Virus record (IMG/VR): IMGVR_UViG_3300022540_000472
Coordinates: 1-64,000 of that record
Origin: a virus
DNA: 64,000 nt
Reading direction: 5' to 3' (one strand)
Shown here: in pieces, positions 32,541 through 42,069 of the stretch
Position numbering within the stretch: position 1 is the stretch's first letter
Layout of the letters: each line of letters begins with the position of its first letter
The notes under the pieces: model-generated
Told to the model about the DNA's origin: nothing
The model's input: only the letters and a program-made list of their open reading frames with translations
Database searches by the model: none
Program-made: the position numbers and the translations under genes

Positions 32541-32991
32541 GAATTATGGTCCCAAAGGTTTTGAAAAAGCATGGGTAAAGTTACTCAATGGTTTTAATGA
32601 GACAAAAATATTTTTTACTCATAACAAGTCTGAGACAGTAATTAAGTATATCCACAATGATAAACTATTCGGCATAGAAATGTACCGATGCCAATTTGAA
32701 ATTGATCAGTGGCTTAACCATTTTCAAAACTACCTAGATACAGGAATATTTGATACTAATGCTTACTGGGTTGAATATACTTCTATCAATAAAGATGGAG
32801 AAATTATTAGTACATATTCAACTGAAATTAATACTATTCCAATGGTGCTTAAAAATAAAATTTGGAGTGTCCATAGTCCAGAAATGAATAAGTTCATGGA
32901 TGATGAGCGCGAGACAAAAGGTGATATCGGATTTAAGCAAGTTCCTCGTCCAGTTACTGGAGAAGAATTGGATGAAGGCGCTAATGGGTAG
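32533..32991 (+). CDS. Hypothetical protein
   Basis: 152 aa, soluble. The ATG at 32533 overlaps the MazG-like stop. Its last residues (LDEGANG) are identical to those of the upstream gene because of the direct repeat. No family recognised. Confidence 0.6.
   Translation: MDKNYGPKGFEKAWVKLLNGFNETKIFFTHNKSETVIKYIHNDKLFGIEMYRCQFEIDQWLNHFQNYLDTGIFDTNAYWVEYTSINKDGEIISTYSTEINTIPMVLKNKIWSVHSPEMNKFMDDERETKGDIGFKQVPRPVTGEELDEGANG
32967..32987 (+). repeat. 21-nt direct repeat, copy 2
   Basis: Second copy of the junction sequence at 32516-32536, again joining a gene end to the next ATG. Confidence 0.9.
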
Positions 32992-33205
32992 TATAACGAT
33001 ACAAGCATTTCTGGAAAAGAACAACAATCAAAGATATGGGTGTTCCGTGTGCGAATTCTGTGGCGAAGTTGCTTGTTATGTTAATATATTTGAAGCGGAG
33101 TTAGGGCATGGTTGCGATGAACAGAATATTGTTTGGCGCGATGCCGCAACATTTGTTGATATTCCAATTGAGGAATTAAAATTAATGGTGAAAAATAATG
33201 AATGA
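32984..33205 (+). CDS. Hypothetical protein with zinc-ribbon-like cysteines
   Basis: 73 aa. CSVCEFCGEVACYV gives four cysteines in close order, and a further C occurs later (GHGCDE). The start is set by the overlap with the previous gene. It may bind zinc. Confidence 0.55.
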   Translation: MGSITIQAFLEKNNNQRYGCSVCEFCGEVACYVNIFEAELGHGCDEQNIVWRDAATFVDIPIEELKLMVKNNE

Positions 33206-33461
33206 TTGCTACGAAGAAGTTTTGAAATATTGTTCCGATGAATTTAATTATATTGTATTCAGAGGAATAGAAGATCAATACGCTCTTGAGTTTTGGACAT
33301 TAGAAAAAACCGAAGATGATGCAGCTTCTCGTGTTAGTAGAGAAACAGACGCTTATAATGATGAAGAATATCAATTTTTCTACAAAAAACTTATTAGAGT
33401 TGAAGATGGACCTTGGCATCACAGACCAACAATAGAAATAGTAACAAAGGTAGATTGGTAA
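33198..33461 (+). CDS. Hypothetical protein
   Basis: 87 aa, acidic and aromatic; overlaps both neighbours. No family recognised. Confidence 0.55.
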   Translation: MNDCYEEVLKYCSDEFNYIVFRGIEDQYALEFWTLEKTEDDAASRVSRETDAYNDEEYQFFYKKLIRVEDGPWHHRPTIEIVTKVDW

Positions 33462-33652
33462 TGGATAATACACAAAAAACTTACGTATATGATGGAATTG
33501 AAGTAGTGTTAACTGGTCGCAAGGCTCAGAAACAACTACGTAGTAAGAAAACAGATGAAGTTGTTGAGATTGAGCAGGCTGATAAAGAATCTGCTTCGTT
33601 TAAGAAGTGGGTTCGTATGAAAGAACTTTTTGAAATAGTAGGAGATGAATAA
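33461..33652 (+). CDS. Hypothetical protein
   Basis: 63 aa. GIEVVLTGRKAQKQLRSKKTDEVVEIEQ suggests a small beta-strand domain. TAATG overlap at both ends. Function unknown. Confidence 0.55.
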   Translation: MDNTQKTYVYDGIEVVLTGRKAQKQLRSKKTDEVVEIEQADKESASFKKWVRMKELFEIVGDE

Positions 33653-33840
33653 TGGCAAAGATTCAAATAACATTAAAAGATCCAGATGGTGTTTGGGATG
33701 GTGTTACAAGCTACGGTTATGATATGAATGAACTTCCCGATGATGTTGATGCAGTGTTTAGTAAGTTTGTTGAGTGGAAAGAATATGTCACTATTGAACT
33801 TGATACAGAAACTGGTGAAGCGAGAGTTGTTCCTGTATAA
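33652..33840 (+). CDS. Hypothetical protein
   Basis: 62 aa, acidic, beta-rich; coupled to its neighbours through TAATG overlaps. Function unknown. Confidence 0.55.
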   Translation: MAKIQITLKDPDGVWDGVTSYGYDMNELPDDVDAVFSKFVEWKEYVTIELDTETGEARVVPV

Positions 33841-34052
33841 TGAAATTGTCAACGATTATAAAGCATGTAGTACCACCAACTTGGGCCATCTCTTGTATTG
33901 TCGGTGGTATGCATTTGCTTGAGTGGTTAATTCTTGTAGAGCCACGATGGACATTAATATTAATGCCTCTAGTCTTTATCGTGTGGATAGGTACGATGTT
34001 TTTAGGACATCACATAATAGGAAAGGTATACAAATATTTTTATGGAAATTAA
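33840..34052 (+). CDS. Small membrane protein
   Basis: 70 aa with two hydrophobic segments (residues about 12-30 and 37-58). No family recognised. Confidence 0.55.
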   Translation: MKLSTIIKHVVPPTWAISCIVGGMHLLEWLILVEPRWTLILMPLVFIVWIGTMFLGHHIIGKVYKYFYGN

Positions 34053-34509
34053 ATTAGGTAATGAATATCCTGCAGGCACTTTATCAAACCTTGCGGCTCA
34101 TAAATTCACCTTTCGTGGTGTCGAGTGCAATAGTATGGAAGGATTACTACAAGGATTAAAATTTAAAGGCGTTGAAATGCAACGAGAGATTTGTACGCTT
34201 ACTGGAACTCACGCAAAGAAGTCTGGTGCCAGAAAGAATTGGCAACAGACACAAACTCTTTGGTGGGATGGAGAACCTATCAAACGCAAATCAGATGAAT
34301 ACCAAGAATTGTTAGATGAAGCATACGATTGTTTGTTTCGTCAAAACGAAAAAGCTCGTACGGCTTTACTTGCAACAAACAAAGCCGTGTTGAAACATTC
34401 AATTGGTCGTCGTAAAGCGAATGAAACTGTTTTAACACAACAAGAGTTTTGTTCTCGTTTAACGAAGATGCGTGAATTAATTAAATCAGAAGAATTTTTG
34501 GAGTTTTAA
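34042..34509 (+). CDS. NADAR/YbiA-family protein
   Basis: 155 aa. LSNLAAHKFTFRGVECNSMEGLLQGLKFKG is the YbiA/DUF1768 signature: SNL..HPF.FDG..C.S.E..LQ..KF. C-terminal motifs such as AVLKHSIGRR and TVLTQQEFC also fit. YbiA cleaves riboflavin precursors. Other NADAR proteins remove ADP-ribose from guanine in DNA and counter DarT-type ADP-ribosylation, including in phage. An anti-defence role is therefore plausible. Confidence 0.85.
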   Translation: MEIKLGNEYPAGTLSNLAAHKFTFRGVECNSMEGLLQGLKFKGVEMQREICTLTGTHAKKSGARKNWQQTQTLWWDGEPIKRKSDEYQELLDEAYDCLFRQNEKARTALLATNKAVLKHSIGRRKANETVLTQQEFCSRLTKMRELIKSEEFLEF

Positions 34510-34510
34510 T

Positions 34511-34741
34511 ATGACAAAGACAATATCAAAAAATGAACTGCTAGAAATGCTCAATAATATTATCCCTGATGGTGCACGTATTGCTGCAACAAGTTCTTTG
34601 GGTGGTGGAATACATGAAGTCGACGAAGACAATTTAAGATTCACGATAGCACCAATAGACGATGTATATGATGTATGCGATGAAGATGATATCGATGAAG
34701 ATGAGTTGTCTGATACTACTCATTTAATAATGGGGGTATGA
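34511..34741 (+). CDS. Hypothetical acidic protein
   Basis: 76 aa with a very acidic second half (CDEDDIDEDE). No family recognised; overlaps the next gene. Confidence 0.55.
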   Translation: MTKTISKNELLEMLNNIIPDGARIAATSSLGGGIHEVDEDNLRFTIAPIDDVYDVCDEDDIDEDELSDTTHLIMGV

Positions 34742-34977
34742 TGATGGATGAACTACACGCAACTATTTTTGTACGGGCTTTGTTTCCTCTCCTTCAAGAA
34801 AATGAAGGAGTTGCTGTTCACTTTGAAGGTAAGGGATATCTTGTATGTAAAACTGCTAACCCTGAACTAGATGGAGATAACGAAGTTCGTGTCAGATTAA
34901 TTGAAGATGATGATATGTTAAACTACCCAGATTTGCAATTAATGTGGTTGCACGATGAACCCGTAGGAAATGCATAG
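34738..34977 (+). CDS. Hypothetical acidic protein
   Basis: 79 aa; begins ATGATG, so either codon may start it. Ends with TAG. No family recognised. Confidence 0.55.
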   Translation: MMMDELHATIFVRALFPLLQENEGVAVHFEGKGYLVCKTANPELDGDNEVRVRLIEDDDMLNYPDLQLMWLHDEPVGNA

Positions 34978-34985
34978 GACATAAA

Positions 34986-35465
34986 ATGAAAGTAATTAAA
35001 GCACCGAACGATTTTAGAGGTCAAACTGATATGTCAATCTTCCTTGCTGGCTCCATTGAAATGGGAAAGGCTTGGAATTGGCAACAGTACGTTGAAGATA
35101 CATTAGCTGATGAAGATATTGTACTGTTTAATCCTCGTCGGGATGATTGGGATTCATCTTGGGAACAAACAATTGAAAATGAAAACTTTGTAGAACAAGT
35201 CACGTGGGAATTAGATGCACTATCAGCAGCCGATATTATTCTTATGTATTTTGATCCGAATACAGTATCTCCTATTTCACTTCTTGAACTTGGACGATTC
35301 TCAGCAACTGGTCAAATGATGGTTGTGTGTCCGGAAGATTATTTTAGACGAGGTAACGTTGAAATATTTTGTAAACGATATGGTGTATGGTTTAGTGATT
35401 CACTAGACGATGCTGTAAGAAAGGTCGTTGATTTTAAAAACGCGTTTAATAAGAGGAACAAATAA
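34986..35465 (+). CDS. Nucleoside 2-deoxyribosyltransferase-like protein
   Basis: 159 aa. SIFLAGSIEMGKAWNWQQYVE (residues 19-39) is the GS-type substrate loop. FNPRRDDWD follows, and AADIILMYFDPNTVSPISLLELG carries the catalytic-type glutamate. The family swaps bases on 2'-deoxynucleosides or hydrolyses nucleotides (DUF4406/Nuc_deoxyri_tr). It fits nucleotide salvage together with thyA downstream. Confidence 0.82.
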   Translation: MKVIKAPNDFRGQTDMSIFLAGSIEMGKAWNWQQYVEDTLADEDIVLFNPRRDDWDSSWEQTIENENFVEQVTWELDALSAADIILMYFDPNTVSPISLLELGRFSATGQMMVVCPEDYFRRGNVEIFCKRYGVWFSDSLDDAVRKVVDFKNAFNKRNK

Positions 35466-36769
35466 TGGCTATTGTAGTACCTGAAAAAATATATATTGGT
35501 TATCAAGAACGTACTTGGGATGAAGATAAACCAATCAAACTTGGCTTTGCTACTTATCTTGAAGACAATAAAGCGTTTGAAAAAAGAAAAGTTACGATCG
35601 AAGGTTGGTCTCAGCCATATACTGAAGAACAAATTAAAGAAGGTGATGCTGATTGGAACCCAGATAAGAATAGCTGGTGGCAGAAAAGAAAGATTGAACG
35701 TCCAGATTTAGTATCAGAAATTCTTGACAATGATGCACGCTCTGGATTCAAACTTTCTCGTGAAGTTCGTCGTAGTAGTGGTTGGGGTGGTGGTAACGTC
35801 CTTTGGCGTATTGAAGACCCTCGTGGATTCGAATTAGAGATATCTTCTGCTAATATGGCAAGCATTTTAGATTGTGTAACAATGATTAATGGTGAAATAC
35901 AAACGCCTTGTCGTTGGGGCTGGAATAAAACTGGTGGCAGTCGTGTTGTACTTCTTCCAAAAGATTCAGAGCCGTATAAAGAAGCATTGAACGATACTGA
36001 AATACATAATAGTACTGTTAAATGGAAAGACGTAAATATTGGCGATGAAGTAAAATTAAAGAATGGAACTGTTGGTACGTATCTTGGTTATCATCATTAT
36101 GTTAGTACAAAATGGTGTGAGGTAAGTGAAAGAGCACATCATAGCCAAACAGTGAAAGAGTGGCAGAAGAGTAGCAGACGAACTCACTTCTTTAAATTAA
36201 CAGATACTAGTAAAGTATATATAATGTCTTCTCCAAAAGTCGCTATTATTTCTAAACCTATTGAAACAGCATTAACGCCAGAACAAGGTGCTAAAATGAT
36301 TAATGAAGCATTACAAGCATATGCCGTAATTGAAAGTGCATCATATAATAGTGACATTATATTTGTTTCACCTAACGTAATTAAGGATACGGAATATCAT
36401 ATAACATTTGAGCCATTATCATATGAACTATTTGAACAGTATGCAAAAAATCCTGACGATTATGATGCTCCGACAATTAGCAGACACAAAAATGTTATGC
36501 TAACCTTTCAAGACCAGAAAACATTTATCGTGAAATGGGTACGTAATGATGACAATATACAAATTGAACAAATAGATAGAACCAAATTACAGACTGGACG
36601 ATTTGAAAGTGTAATGATTGATAGTGAACCAAATGGATTTAGAATGTGGGGATATTCAAATTATAAGACAACAAACACAATGACAATACCCGTTGAAATC
36701 GTTAAACCAGATGAAATAAATACAATAATGATGAAGTTTGAAGATGAACTTTATCCTGTTAGACTTTAG
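35465..36769 (+). CDS. Hypothetical protein
   Basis: 434 aa, soluble, with no family recognised. Residues 1-190 are Trp/Arg-rich. A short [21 protein letters not shown] segment near residues 191-211 looks like a small SH3/KOW-type barrel. The C-terminal half is beta-rich. It ends with TAG, 8 nt before thyA. Confidence 0.65.
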   Translation: MAIVVPEKIYIGYQERTWDEDKPIKLGFATYLEDNKAFEKRKVTIEGWSQPYTEEQIKEGDADWNPDKNSWWQKRKIERPDLVSEILDNDARSGFKLSREVRRSSGWGGGNVLWRIEDPRGFELEISSANMASILDCVTMINGEIQTPCRWGWNKTGGSRVVLLPKDSEPYKEALNDTEIHNSTVKWKDVNIGDEVKLKNGTVGTYLGYHHYVSTKWCEVSERAHHSQTVKEWQKSSRRTHFFKLTDTSKVYIMSSPKVAIISKPIETALTPEQGAKMINEALQAYAVIESASYNSDIIFVSPNVIKDTEYHITFEPLSYELFEQYAKNPDDYDAPTISRHKNVMLTFQDQKTFIVKWVRNDDNIQIEQIDRTKLQTGRFESVMIDSEPNGFRMWGYSNYKTTNTMTIPVEIVKPDEINTIMMKFEDELYPVRL

Positions 36770-36777
36770 AGGAATAT

Positions 36778-37659
36778 ATGAAATATTATCACGATTATAC
36801 TTATCTTGACCTTGTACAAAAAGTTCTTGAAACTGGTCACCAAAAAGGTGATAGAACAGGAACAGGAACTATAAGCACATTTGCTCAACAAATGCGTTTT
36901 AATTTAGCAGATGGAACTATTCCAATGCTAACAACAAAGAAAATGTTTACACGTGGAATCATTCACGAAATTCTTTGGTACCTTAAAGGCGAAACTAATA
37001 TCCAATATTTGTTAGACAATGATGTACATATTTGGGATGAGTGGGCTGACGAGAATGGTGACCTAGGACCTATATATGGTGCACAGTGGAGACGCTGGCC
37101 TAGCTATAAATGGCAAAAAGATACTGGTGCATTTCCTAGTGGAGATACAGGTAGTTATGTAAAAAGTGAAATTGATCAAATTGCAACTGTGATTGACCAA
37201 CTACGAAATAATCCAAACGATCGTCGTATCATTGTTAACGCTTGGAATGTTGGACAACTTGATGAAATGGCTTTACCGCCTTGTCATGCTATGTTCCAAT
37301 TCTGGTCACATGAAGTTGAAGGTTCAGACAAGCGAACACTATCATGTCATCTATATCAACGTTCTTGTGATGTTGGTCTTGGGGTTCCATTTAACATTGT
37401 ACAATATAGTATCTTGACTCACATGATTGCTCAAGTGACTGGTCATGTTGCTTCAGAGTTTGTTTGGACTGGTGGTGATGTCCATATCTATAACAACCAC
37501 ATCGAAGCATTGAAAGAACAACTTGAAAGAAAACCATATCCATCACCAATGTTAGTACTTAATCCAGATGTAAAAGAAATTGATGATTTTAATATTGAAG
37601 ACTTTGAGATTGTTAATTACGAAAGTCATCCAACAATAAAAATGAAGGTTAGTGTATGA
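36778..37659 (+). CDS. thyA: Thymidylate synthase
   Basis: 293 aa ThyA. GDRTGTGT near the N-terminus binds dUMP phosphate, the nucleophile is C169 in [11 protein letters not shown], and [18 protein letters not shown] and [10 protein letters not shown] complete the active site. It makes dTMP from dUMP and methylene-THF, working with the DHFR at 40756-41322 and dCMP deaminase at 56848-57258. Slightly longer than E. coli ThyA (264 aa). Confidence 0.96.
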   Translation: MKYYHDYTYLDLVQKVLETGHQKGDRTGTGTISTFAQQMRFNLADGTIPMLTTKKMFTRGIIHEILWYLKGETNIQYLLDNDVHIWDEWADENGDLGPIYGAQWRRWPSYKWQKDTGAFPSGDTGSYVKSEIDQIATVIDQLRNNPNDRRIIVNAWNVGQLDEMALPPCHAMFQFWSHEVEGSDKRTLSCHLYQRSCDVGLGVPFNIVQYSILTHMIAQVTGHVASEFVWTGGDVHIYNNHIEALKEQLERKPYPSPMLVLNPDVKEIDDFNIEDFEIVNYESHPTIKMKVSV

Positions 37660-38015
37660 GTCGTAATCTAAACATAAGAACAAAAAATATTAACAGCAAA
37701 CGATTATATGATGAAATTAATGAATTTGTTGAATCAGGATTAATGAGTATCGGGATTCGTTGGACTACACCTGAAAACCGAGACACATTTTCAGAAATAC
37801 TTGGAGAGTGGCTTGAAGAATTTCAAGGAGAGGGACGGATAACTCAATACAATGTTATTTGTGATGATCGTAACAACTCCACCAAACAACAAAAGAAAGG
37901 GATTTTCAAAGTTTCTATTACGTACAAACAAATGCATTGTCTAAATGTGACTTCGATAGATTATGAACTTGTAGAAAGTAACAATCCCGTAGATGATGAC
38001 ATTATAACTTATTGA
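37656..38015 (+). CDS. Hypothetical protein
   Basis: 119 aa; overlaps thyA by 4 nt. A short, possibly adaptor-like domain ([16 protein letters not shown]) resembles proteins fused to phage structural genes, but no role can be assigned. Confidence 0.55.
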   Translation: MSRNLNIRTKNINSKRLYDEINEFVESGLMSIGIRWTTPENRDTFSEILGEWLEEFQGEGRITQYNVICDDRNNSTKQQKKGIFKVSITYKQMHCLNVTSIDYELVESNNPVDDDIITY

Positions 38016-38034
38016 TTTAGAAAGGGTTATACTG

Positions 38035-38063
38035 TTGACTTATTTGTAGAAATAGGGTATAAT
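38035..38063 (+). promoter_or_regulatory. Sigma70-type promoter of the ligase gene
   Basis: TTGACT, 17-nt spacer, TATAAT, 34 nt before the start. Confidence 0.85.
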
Positions 38064-38096
38064 ATAGTATATTATCAATAATCAAAGGACATCTCA

Positions 38097-40043
38097 ATGC
38101 TCGAATCAGATGAACGCAATATAGCTCTCGATATGTTAGCCAATCCCAATGAATACCATGTAGAATTTATCATATCAACATTACAAACTGCTGATATGAT
38201 GTATCACAATGACGAAGAATCTTATTTTGAAGATAATGAATATGATGCTTTGCGTTTAATTGCTCAACGTTTAGCTCCAACAGATGAATATTTTTTAGGT
38301 ATCGGTTCAGATGTTCGTGGCGGCAAAGTTAAACTCCCATTTGAAATGGGAAGTTTGGACCAAGTTGAAATTGGTGACATTGAAGATTGGGTTCGTAAAA
38401 ATAATCTTCAAAATGAAGAAATTATTGCTACCGATAAAATGGATGGCACAAGTGCTTTAATCGTTTATAACAAAGGTGGCTATCCCCAAATTGCTTATAG
38501 TCGCGGCAATGGAACAGAAGGTGCTGATATTTCTCGTCACATTTTCAAAATCAAGAATGTTCCTGAACGATTAACATCACAAAAAAGTATGACAATTCGA
38601 GCAGAAGTTGAATTAACTGAAACTGCATTTGCTATACTTCGTGAAATCGTTTTTAAATCTGATGGTTCCAAATACAAAAATGCTCGCAACATGGTTGCTG
38701 GTATTATGAATAGTTCAGAACGACCTGATATTGTTTATGAGTACTTAACTGTTGTTGCTTATCTAATTGTTGGTGAAGAAAATATCAACAAAGCTCAAAT
38801 GTTAGCTCGATTAAGTGACGAAGGTTTTCAAGTAACTCCGTTTTGGAGATTTCTTGGTAAAGAATTAAATGACGAATTATTAGCTAAATATCTTAACGAA
38901 CGTCGAAGCGAAACTGATTATGCAATTGACGGATTAGTGCTAGATGTCAATAGCAAAGAAAAACGTCAAGAAATGAATCCAACTCGTGACACACTGAATC
39001 CTGCTTACAGCATTAAGTACAAAGTTGCTGACGCTACCAACACTGCAATCGCAACTGTTCGTGGTGTTACTTGGAATATTTCGAAACACGGTTTCTTGAA
39101 GCCACAAGTAAACATTGAGCCAGTTGATTTGGTTGGTGTTACAGTTTCAAATGCAACAGGTTTCAACGCAAAGTTTATTAAAGAAAATGGTATCGGTGCT
39201 GGAGCAAAAATTCGGATTACTCGTTCTGGTGATGTTATTCCATTCATCCAAGAATGTGTTGAACCAGCTACTGCTGATATGCCAACAGAAGAATGTGAAT
39301 GGAATGAAACTAATGTTGATTTGGTTATTCTTGATAAGAGCGGCAACGAAGAAGTAAAAATGCAACAAGCAATTGATTTCTTTATGTCAATTGATGCACC
39401 TCATCTTCGTGAAGGTAGTGTTCGTAAAGTATTTGAACACTTTGAATTTTCTAATGGGGCAGATGCCATATCAGAAATGATTAAATATAACAGAAATGAC
39501 TGGTTACAGATGATTGGTGAAAATGGTAATAAGATTTATGATGGACTTCGTACTCGTTTGACTGATATTCCATTATACACCTTGATGGGGTCAGTTCCAT
39601 TCTTTGGTCGTGGTGTTGGTAAACGTAAGTTCAAAAAATTGATAACTGCTATTGGTTGGGAAGTTCTATATACTTGTGCTGATGATGATATTGTTCCTGT
39701 TGATGGGTTTGATATTACAACCGCCAACAAAATTCTTGCCGGAATGGATGAGTACTTAGCTTGGGTAGAAGAATTGGAACTTGACTTCATCACAATTACA
39801 TACGAAGATGAAGGTCCAACTGGTACTTCAATGATTGGACAGAAAATTGTATTCACAGGCTTCCGTGATAAAGATTTACAAGCGGCTGTTGAAGCTGCAG
39901 GTGGTGAAATGCAAAGTGGTGTTTCAGGCAAGACCACAATGCTTGTGACCAAAGATCCAAACAGCACTTCTGGTAAGGTTCAGAAGGCTCGTGACAAGGG
40001 TGTTCAGATTGTTGGTATTGATGAATTGAAAGGAATGGTATAA
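38097..40043 (+). CDS. ligA: NAD-dependent DNA ligase
   Basis: 648 aa. The adenylated lysine is K114 in DKMDG, followed by GGYPQIAYSRGNGTEG and the OB-fold block KYKVADATNTAIATVRGVTWNI. A C-terminal BRCT domain begins at GQKIVFTGFRDKD. The four-cysteine zinc finger of cellular LigA appears missing. T4 uses an ATP-dependent ligase, so a NAD-dependent one is a lineage marker. It has a private promoter. Confidence 0.93.
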   Translation: MLESDERNIALDMLANPNEYHVEFIISTLQTADMMYHNDEESYFEDNEYDALRLIAQRLAPTDEYFLGIGSDVRGGKVKLPFEMGSLDQVEIGDIEDWVRKNNLQNEEIIATDKMDGTSALIVYNKGGYPQIAYSRGNGTEGADISRHIFKIKNVPERLTSQKSMTIRAEVELTETAFAILREIVFKSDGSKYKNARNMVAGIMNSSERPDIVYEYLTVVAYLIVGEENINKAQMLARLSDEGFQVTPFWRFLGKELNDELLAKYLNERRSETDYAIDGLVLDVNSKEKRQEMNPTRDTLNPAYSIKYKVADATNTAIATVRGVTWNISKHGFLKPQVNIEPVDLVGVTVSNATGFNAKFIKENGIGAGAKIRITRSGDVIPFIQECVEPATADMPTEECEWNETNVDLVILDKSGNEEVKMQQAIDFFMSIDAPHLREGSVRKVFEHFEFSNGADAISEMIKYNRNDWLQMIGENGNKIYDGLRTRLTDIPLYTLMGSVPFFGRGVGKRKFKKLITAIGWEVLYTCADDDIVPVDGFDITTANKILAGMDEYLAWVEELELDFITITYEDEGPTGTSMIGQKIVFTGFRDKDLQAAVEAAGGEMQSGVSGKTTMLVTKDPNSTSGKVQKARDKGVQIVGIDELKGMV

Positions 40044-40516
40044 TGGGAATGAATAAAGCAATATATCTTGGACCTTACATTCGAGTCGAAAAAGTTAAAG
40101 AAAAAACAGAAACATCAAAACGGAAATGTCCCAATGAGCACGAAATCTCATTTGGTGAATTTTGTCCACAATGTGGTAGTAAAATTATTAACGTCACCAT
40201 CGACGGTGAAGATTTTGTCGGTGGACATCAAATTATGCATGACAATGATTTTGAAGATGCGTTTATTATTAATGATGTAGACGGTGACGAAACAACAATG
40301 TTATTTGTTCCTAATAACAGAAGCGCCGGTGGAAAGTATTTGGAAGATTTTGATGGCTATATGTCATTTGTCAATTCACTTGATGAAGAACTTGATACTG
40401 GACCATATCAAACGATCACTAGAATGAAAGACCAGTACAAAGACGAAATTCTAGTAATAGAAAAAACATTTAAAAATATTCAATATGAATATGGTATCGC
40501 TACTTGGTGGTGGTAA
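40043..40516 (+). CDS. Zinc-ribbon protein
   Basis: 157 aa. KRKCPNEHEISFGEFCPQCGSKI (residues about 28-50) carries C-x..H and CPxC, a zinc-ribbon. The rest is an acidic domain of unknown kind. Overlaps ligA by one base (TAATG). Confidence 0.62.
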   Translation: MGMNKAIYLGPYIRVEKVKEKTETSKRKCPNEHEISFGEFCPQCGSKIINVTIDGEDFVGGHQIMHDNDFEDAFIINDVDGDETTMLFVPNNRSAGGKYLEDFDGYMSFVNSLDEELDTGPYQTITRMKDQYKDEILVIEKTFKNIQYEYGIATWWW

Positions 40517-40532
40517 TTAAAGGAGTATTACA

Positions 40533-40709
40533 ATGAAAAAATTTGCAACAGCATTAAAGCTATTTGAAAAGCATGTTCCAAATGTTGAAATACAAATTGT
40601 GGAGCGCACATTAACGAACTGGTTTATGGTAACTACGACCGAAAATCATAAGTATTCAGTTGATATTTCTACAAATAAAGTAGAAAGAAGTTACGACGAC
40701 CCAGAATAA
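40533..40709 (+). CDS. Small hypothetical protein
   Basis: 58 aa (begins MKKFATALKLFEKH). AAAGGAG lies 9 nt before the ATG. A GCCTC-GCAA-GAGGC hairpin follows the stop but has no T-run. No function recognised. Confidence 0.6.
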   Translation: MKKFATALKLFEKHVPNVEIQIVERTLTNWFMVTTTENHKYSVDISTNKVERSYDDPE

Positions 40710-40755
40710 TACACAAGCCTCGCAAGAGGCATAATAGAGAATAAGAATATGATAA

Positions 40756-41322
40756 ATGAAAAAAATATCGGTAATAGTAGCTGTCGATGAACAAGGCGGC
40801 TTTGGATTAAACGGAAAAATTCCGTGGCACTTCCCAGAAGATTTTAAACATTTTAAAGACACTACGATGGGTGGTGTCTGTATTATGGGCAGGAAAACAT
40901 ACGAAGAGATTGTTCAAATGTCGGGTCGCAAGAATAAAGCGATTCAAACATATGAGGAAATCGCAGATATGGGAAGTCCAGAACAAAAACCAACAGAAGA
41001 GAAACCATTATTAGATGGACGAGAATGTTTCGTATTATCCAGTGATGCAAATTTCAAACCTATTGGTGCTGAACGTGGTGCTGGATTACGAGAGGTGATT
41101 GAAAAGTTAGATGATACAGATAATCGTGAAATATTTGTAATTGGAGGTGAGAAACTCTTCATTCAAGCATTGGCTTGGACGGATAAAATATACATGACAA
41201 TCATCAAGAATGATTATGAATGTGACCGATTCTTCCCGATTCAAAATTTATCCAAAACCTATAGGATTGATTCTGGTGAAGAATTAGATGAAATGTACTT
41301 TGTACGATATATAAGGAAGTAA
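40756..41322 (+). CDS. Dihydrofolate reductase
   Basis: 188 aa. GLNGKIPWHFPEDFKHFK (residues 18-35) and GRKTYEEI (near 45-52) are the substrate and NADPH sites, and FVIGGEKLF near 131-139 closes the pocket. It regenerates THF for thymidylate synthase. An insertion near residues 65-85 makes it longer than E. coli FolA (159 aa). Confidence 0.95.
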   Translation: MKKISVIVAVDEQGGFGLNGKIPWHFPEDFKHFKDTTMGGVCIMGRKTYEEIVQMSGRKNKAIQTYEEIADMGSPEQKPTEEKPLLDGRECFVLSSDANFKPIGAERGAGLREVIEKLDDTDNREIFVIGGEKLFIQALAWTDKIYMTIIKNDYECDRFFPIQNLSKTYRIDSGEELDEMYFVRYIRK

Positions 41323-41344
41323 CTAACTCATCGGAGATACTATA

Positions 41345-41542
41345 GTGACAGATATTTGTAAATCTGGAAAGATTGGCGATAGCTACTCTTTTCTCATAAT
41401 TGCTAACAATGACAAAGAATTTGATATAACACTAAACACACCAACAGAACAATATACAAACAAAACAACATCATCGCAGTCAGCAGCGCTTTGGTTGGAA
41501 CAAAAGATAAATATAATAAACAACGAACAACGAGAAGAATAA
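41345..41542 (+). CDS. Hypothetical protein
   Basis: 65 aa from a GTG start; Thr/Asn-rich. It overlaps the Acb1-like gene by one base. No function recognised. Confidence 0.5.
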   Translation: MTDICKSGKIGDSYSFLIIANNDKEFDITLNTPTEQYTNKTTSSQSAALWLEQKINIINNEQREE

Positions 41543-42045
41543 TGGAAGAGAATTTACCAAGTGGGACATATGCTGCTGTCCACTTTGACGAACAAACGAT
41601 AAACAAAATTCAACAATTTATCACTGACAACAACATCCCAAATGGATTAGCCCCAAACAAGATGCACTGTACACTTTTGTATAGTAGAAAACATTTACCT
41701 GATTATGTTCGGCATGGAGATATCAATCCACCACTAAAAGGTACGCCTACTAAATTGGAAAAGTGGCCAAGTCAGCCTGATAGCGAAGGCAACGTGTCTA
41801 TGTGTCTTGTAATGAAATTTGATTGTCCTGAATTAGTGGAACGACACAACTTTTTAATGAAAGAACATAATGCTTCATTTGATTTTGATAAGTATACTCC
41901 TCATGTTACATTATCATATGATGTTGCAGGAATGCAAGTTAAAGACCTTTCCAACATTGAAGATACAGTTGATAGCATGACGGTTGTATATGAATATGGA
42001 GATGACTTAAATTTAGATTGGGCGAAAACAAGCACATCTTCCTAA
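41542..42045 (+). CDS. 2H phosphoesterase, Acb1-like
   Basis: 167 aa. Two HxT motifs, H42-C-T44 and H121-V-T123, define the 2H family. The flanking HCTLLYSRKHLPD and PHVTLSYD segments and the overall length look like T4 57B/Acb1, which cleaves cyclic nucleotides made by CBASS. Other 2H enzymes act on RNA 2'-5' or cyclic phosphates, so the Acb1 call rests on motif context. Confidence 0.72.
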   Translation: MEENLPSGTYAAVHFDEQTINKIQQFITDNNIPNGLAPNKMHCTLLYSRKHLPDYVRHGDINPPLKGTPTKLEKWPSQPDSEGNVSMCLVMKFDCPELVERHNFLMKEHNASFDFDKYTPHVTLSYDVAGMQVKDLSNIEDTVDSMTVVYEYGDDLNLDWAKTSTSS

Positions 42046-42069
42046 ATATCCCAATTAGGGAGAAGGAAA

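Noticed and set aside
40714-40727. GCCTC-GCAA-GAGGC hairpin as terminator
   Set aside because: Short stem without a T-run.
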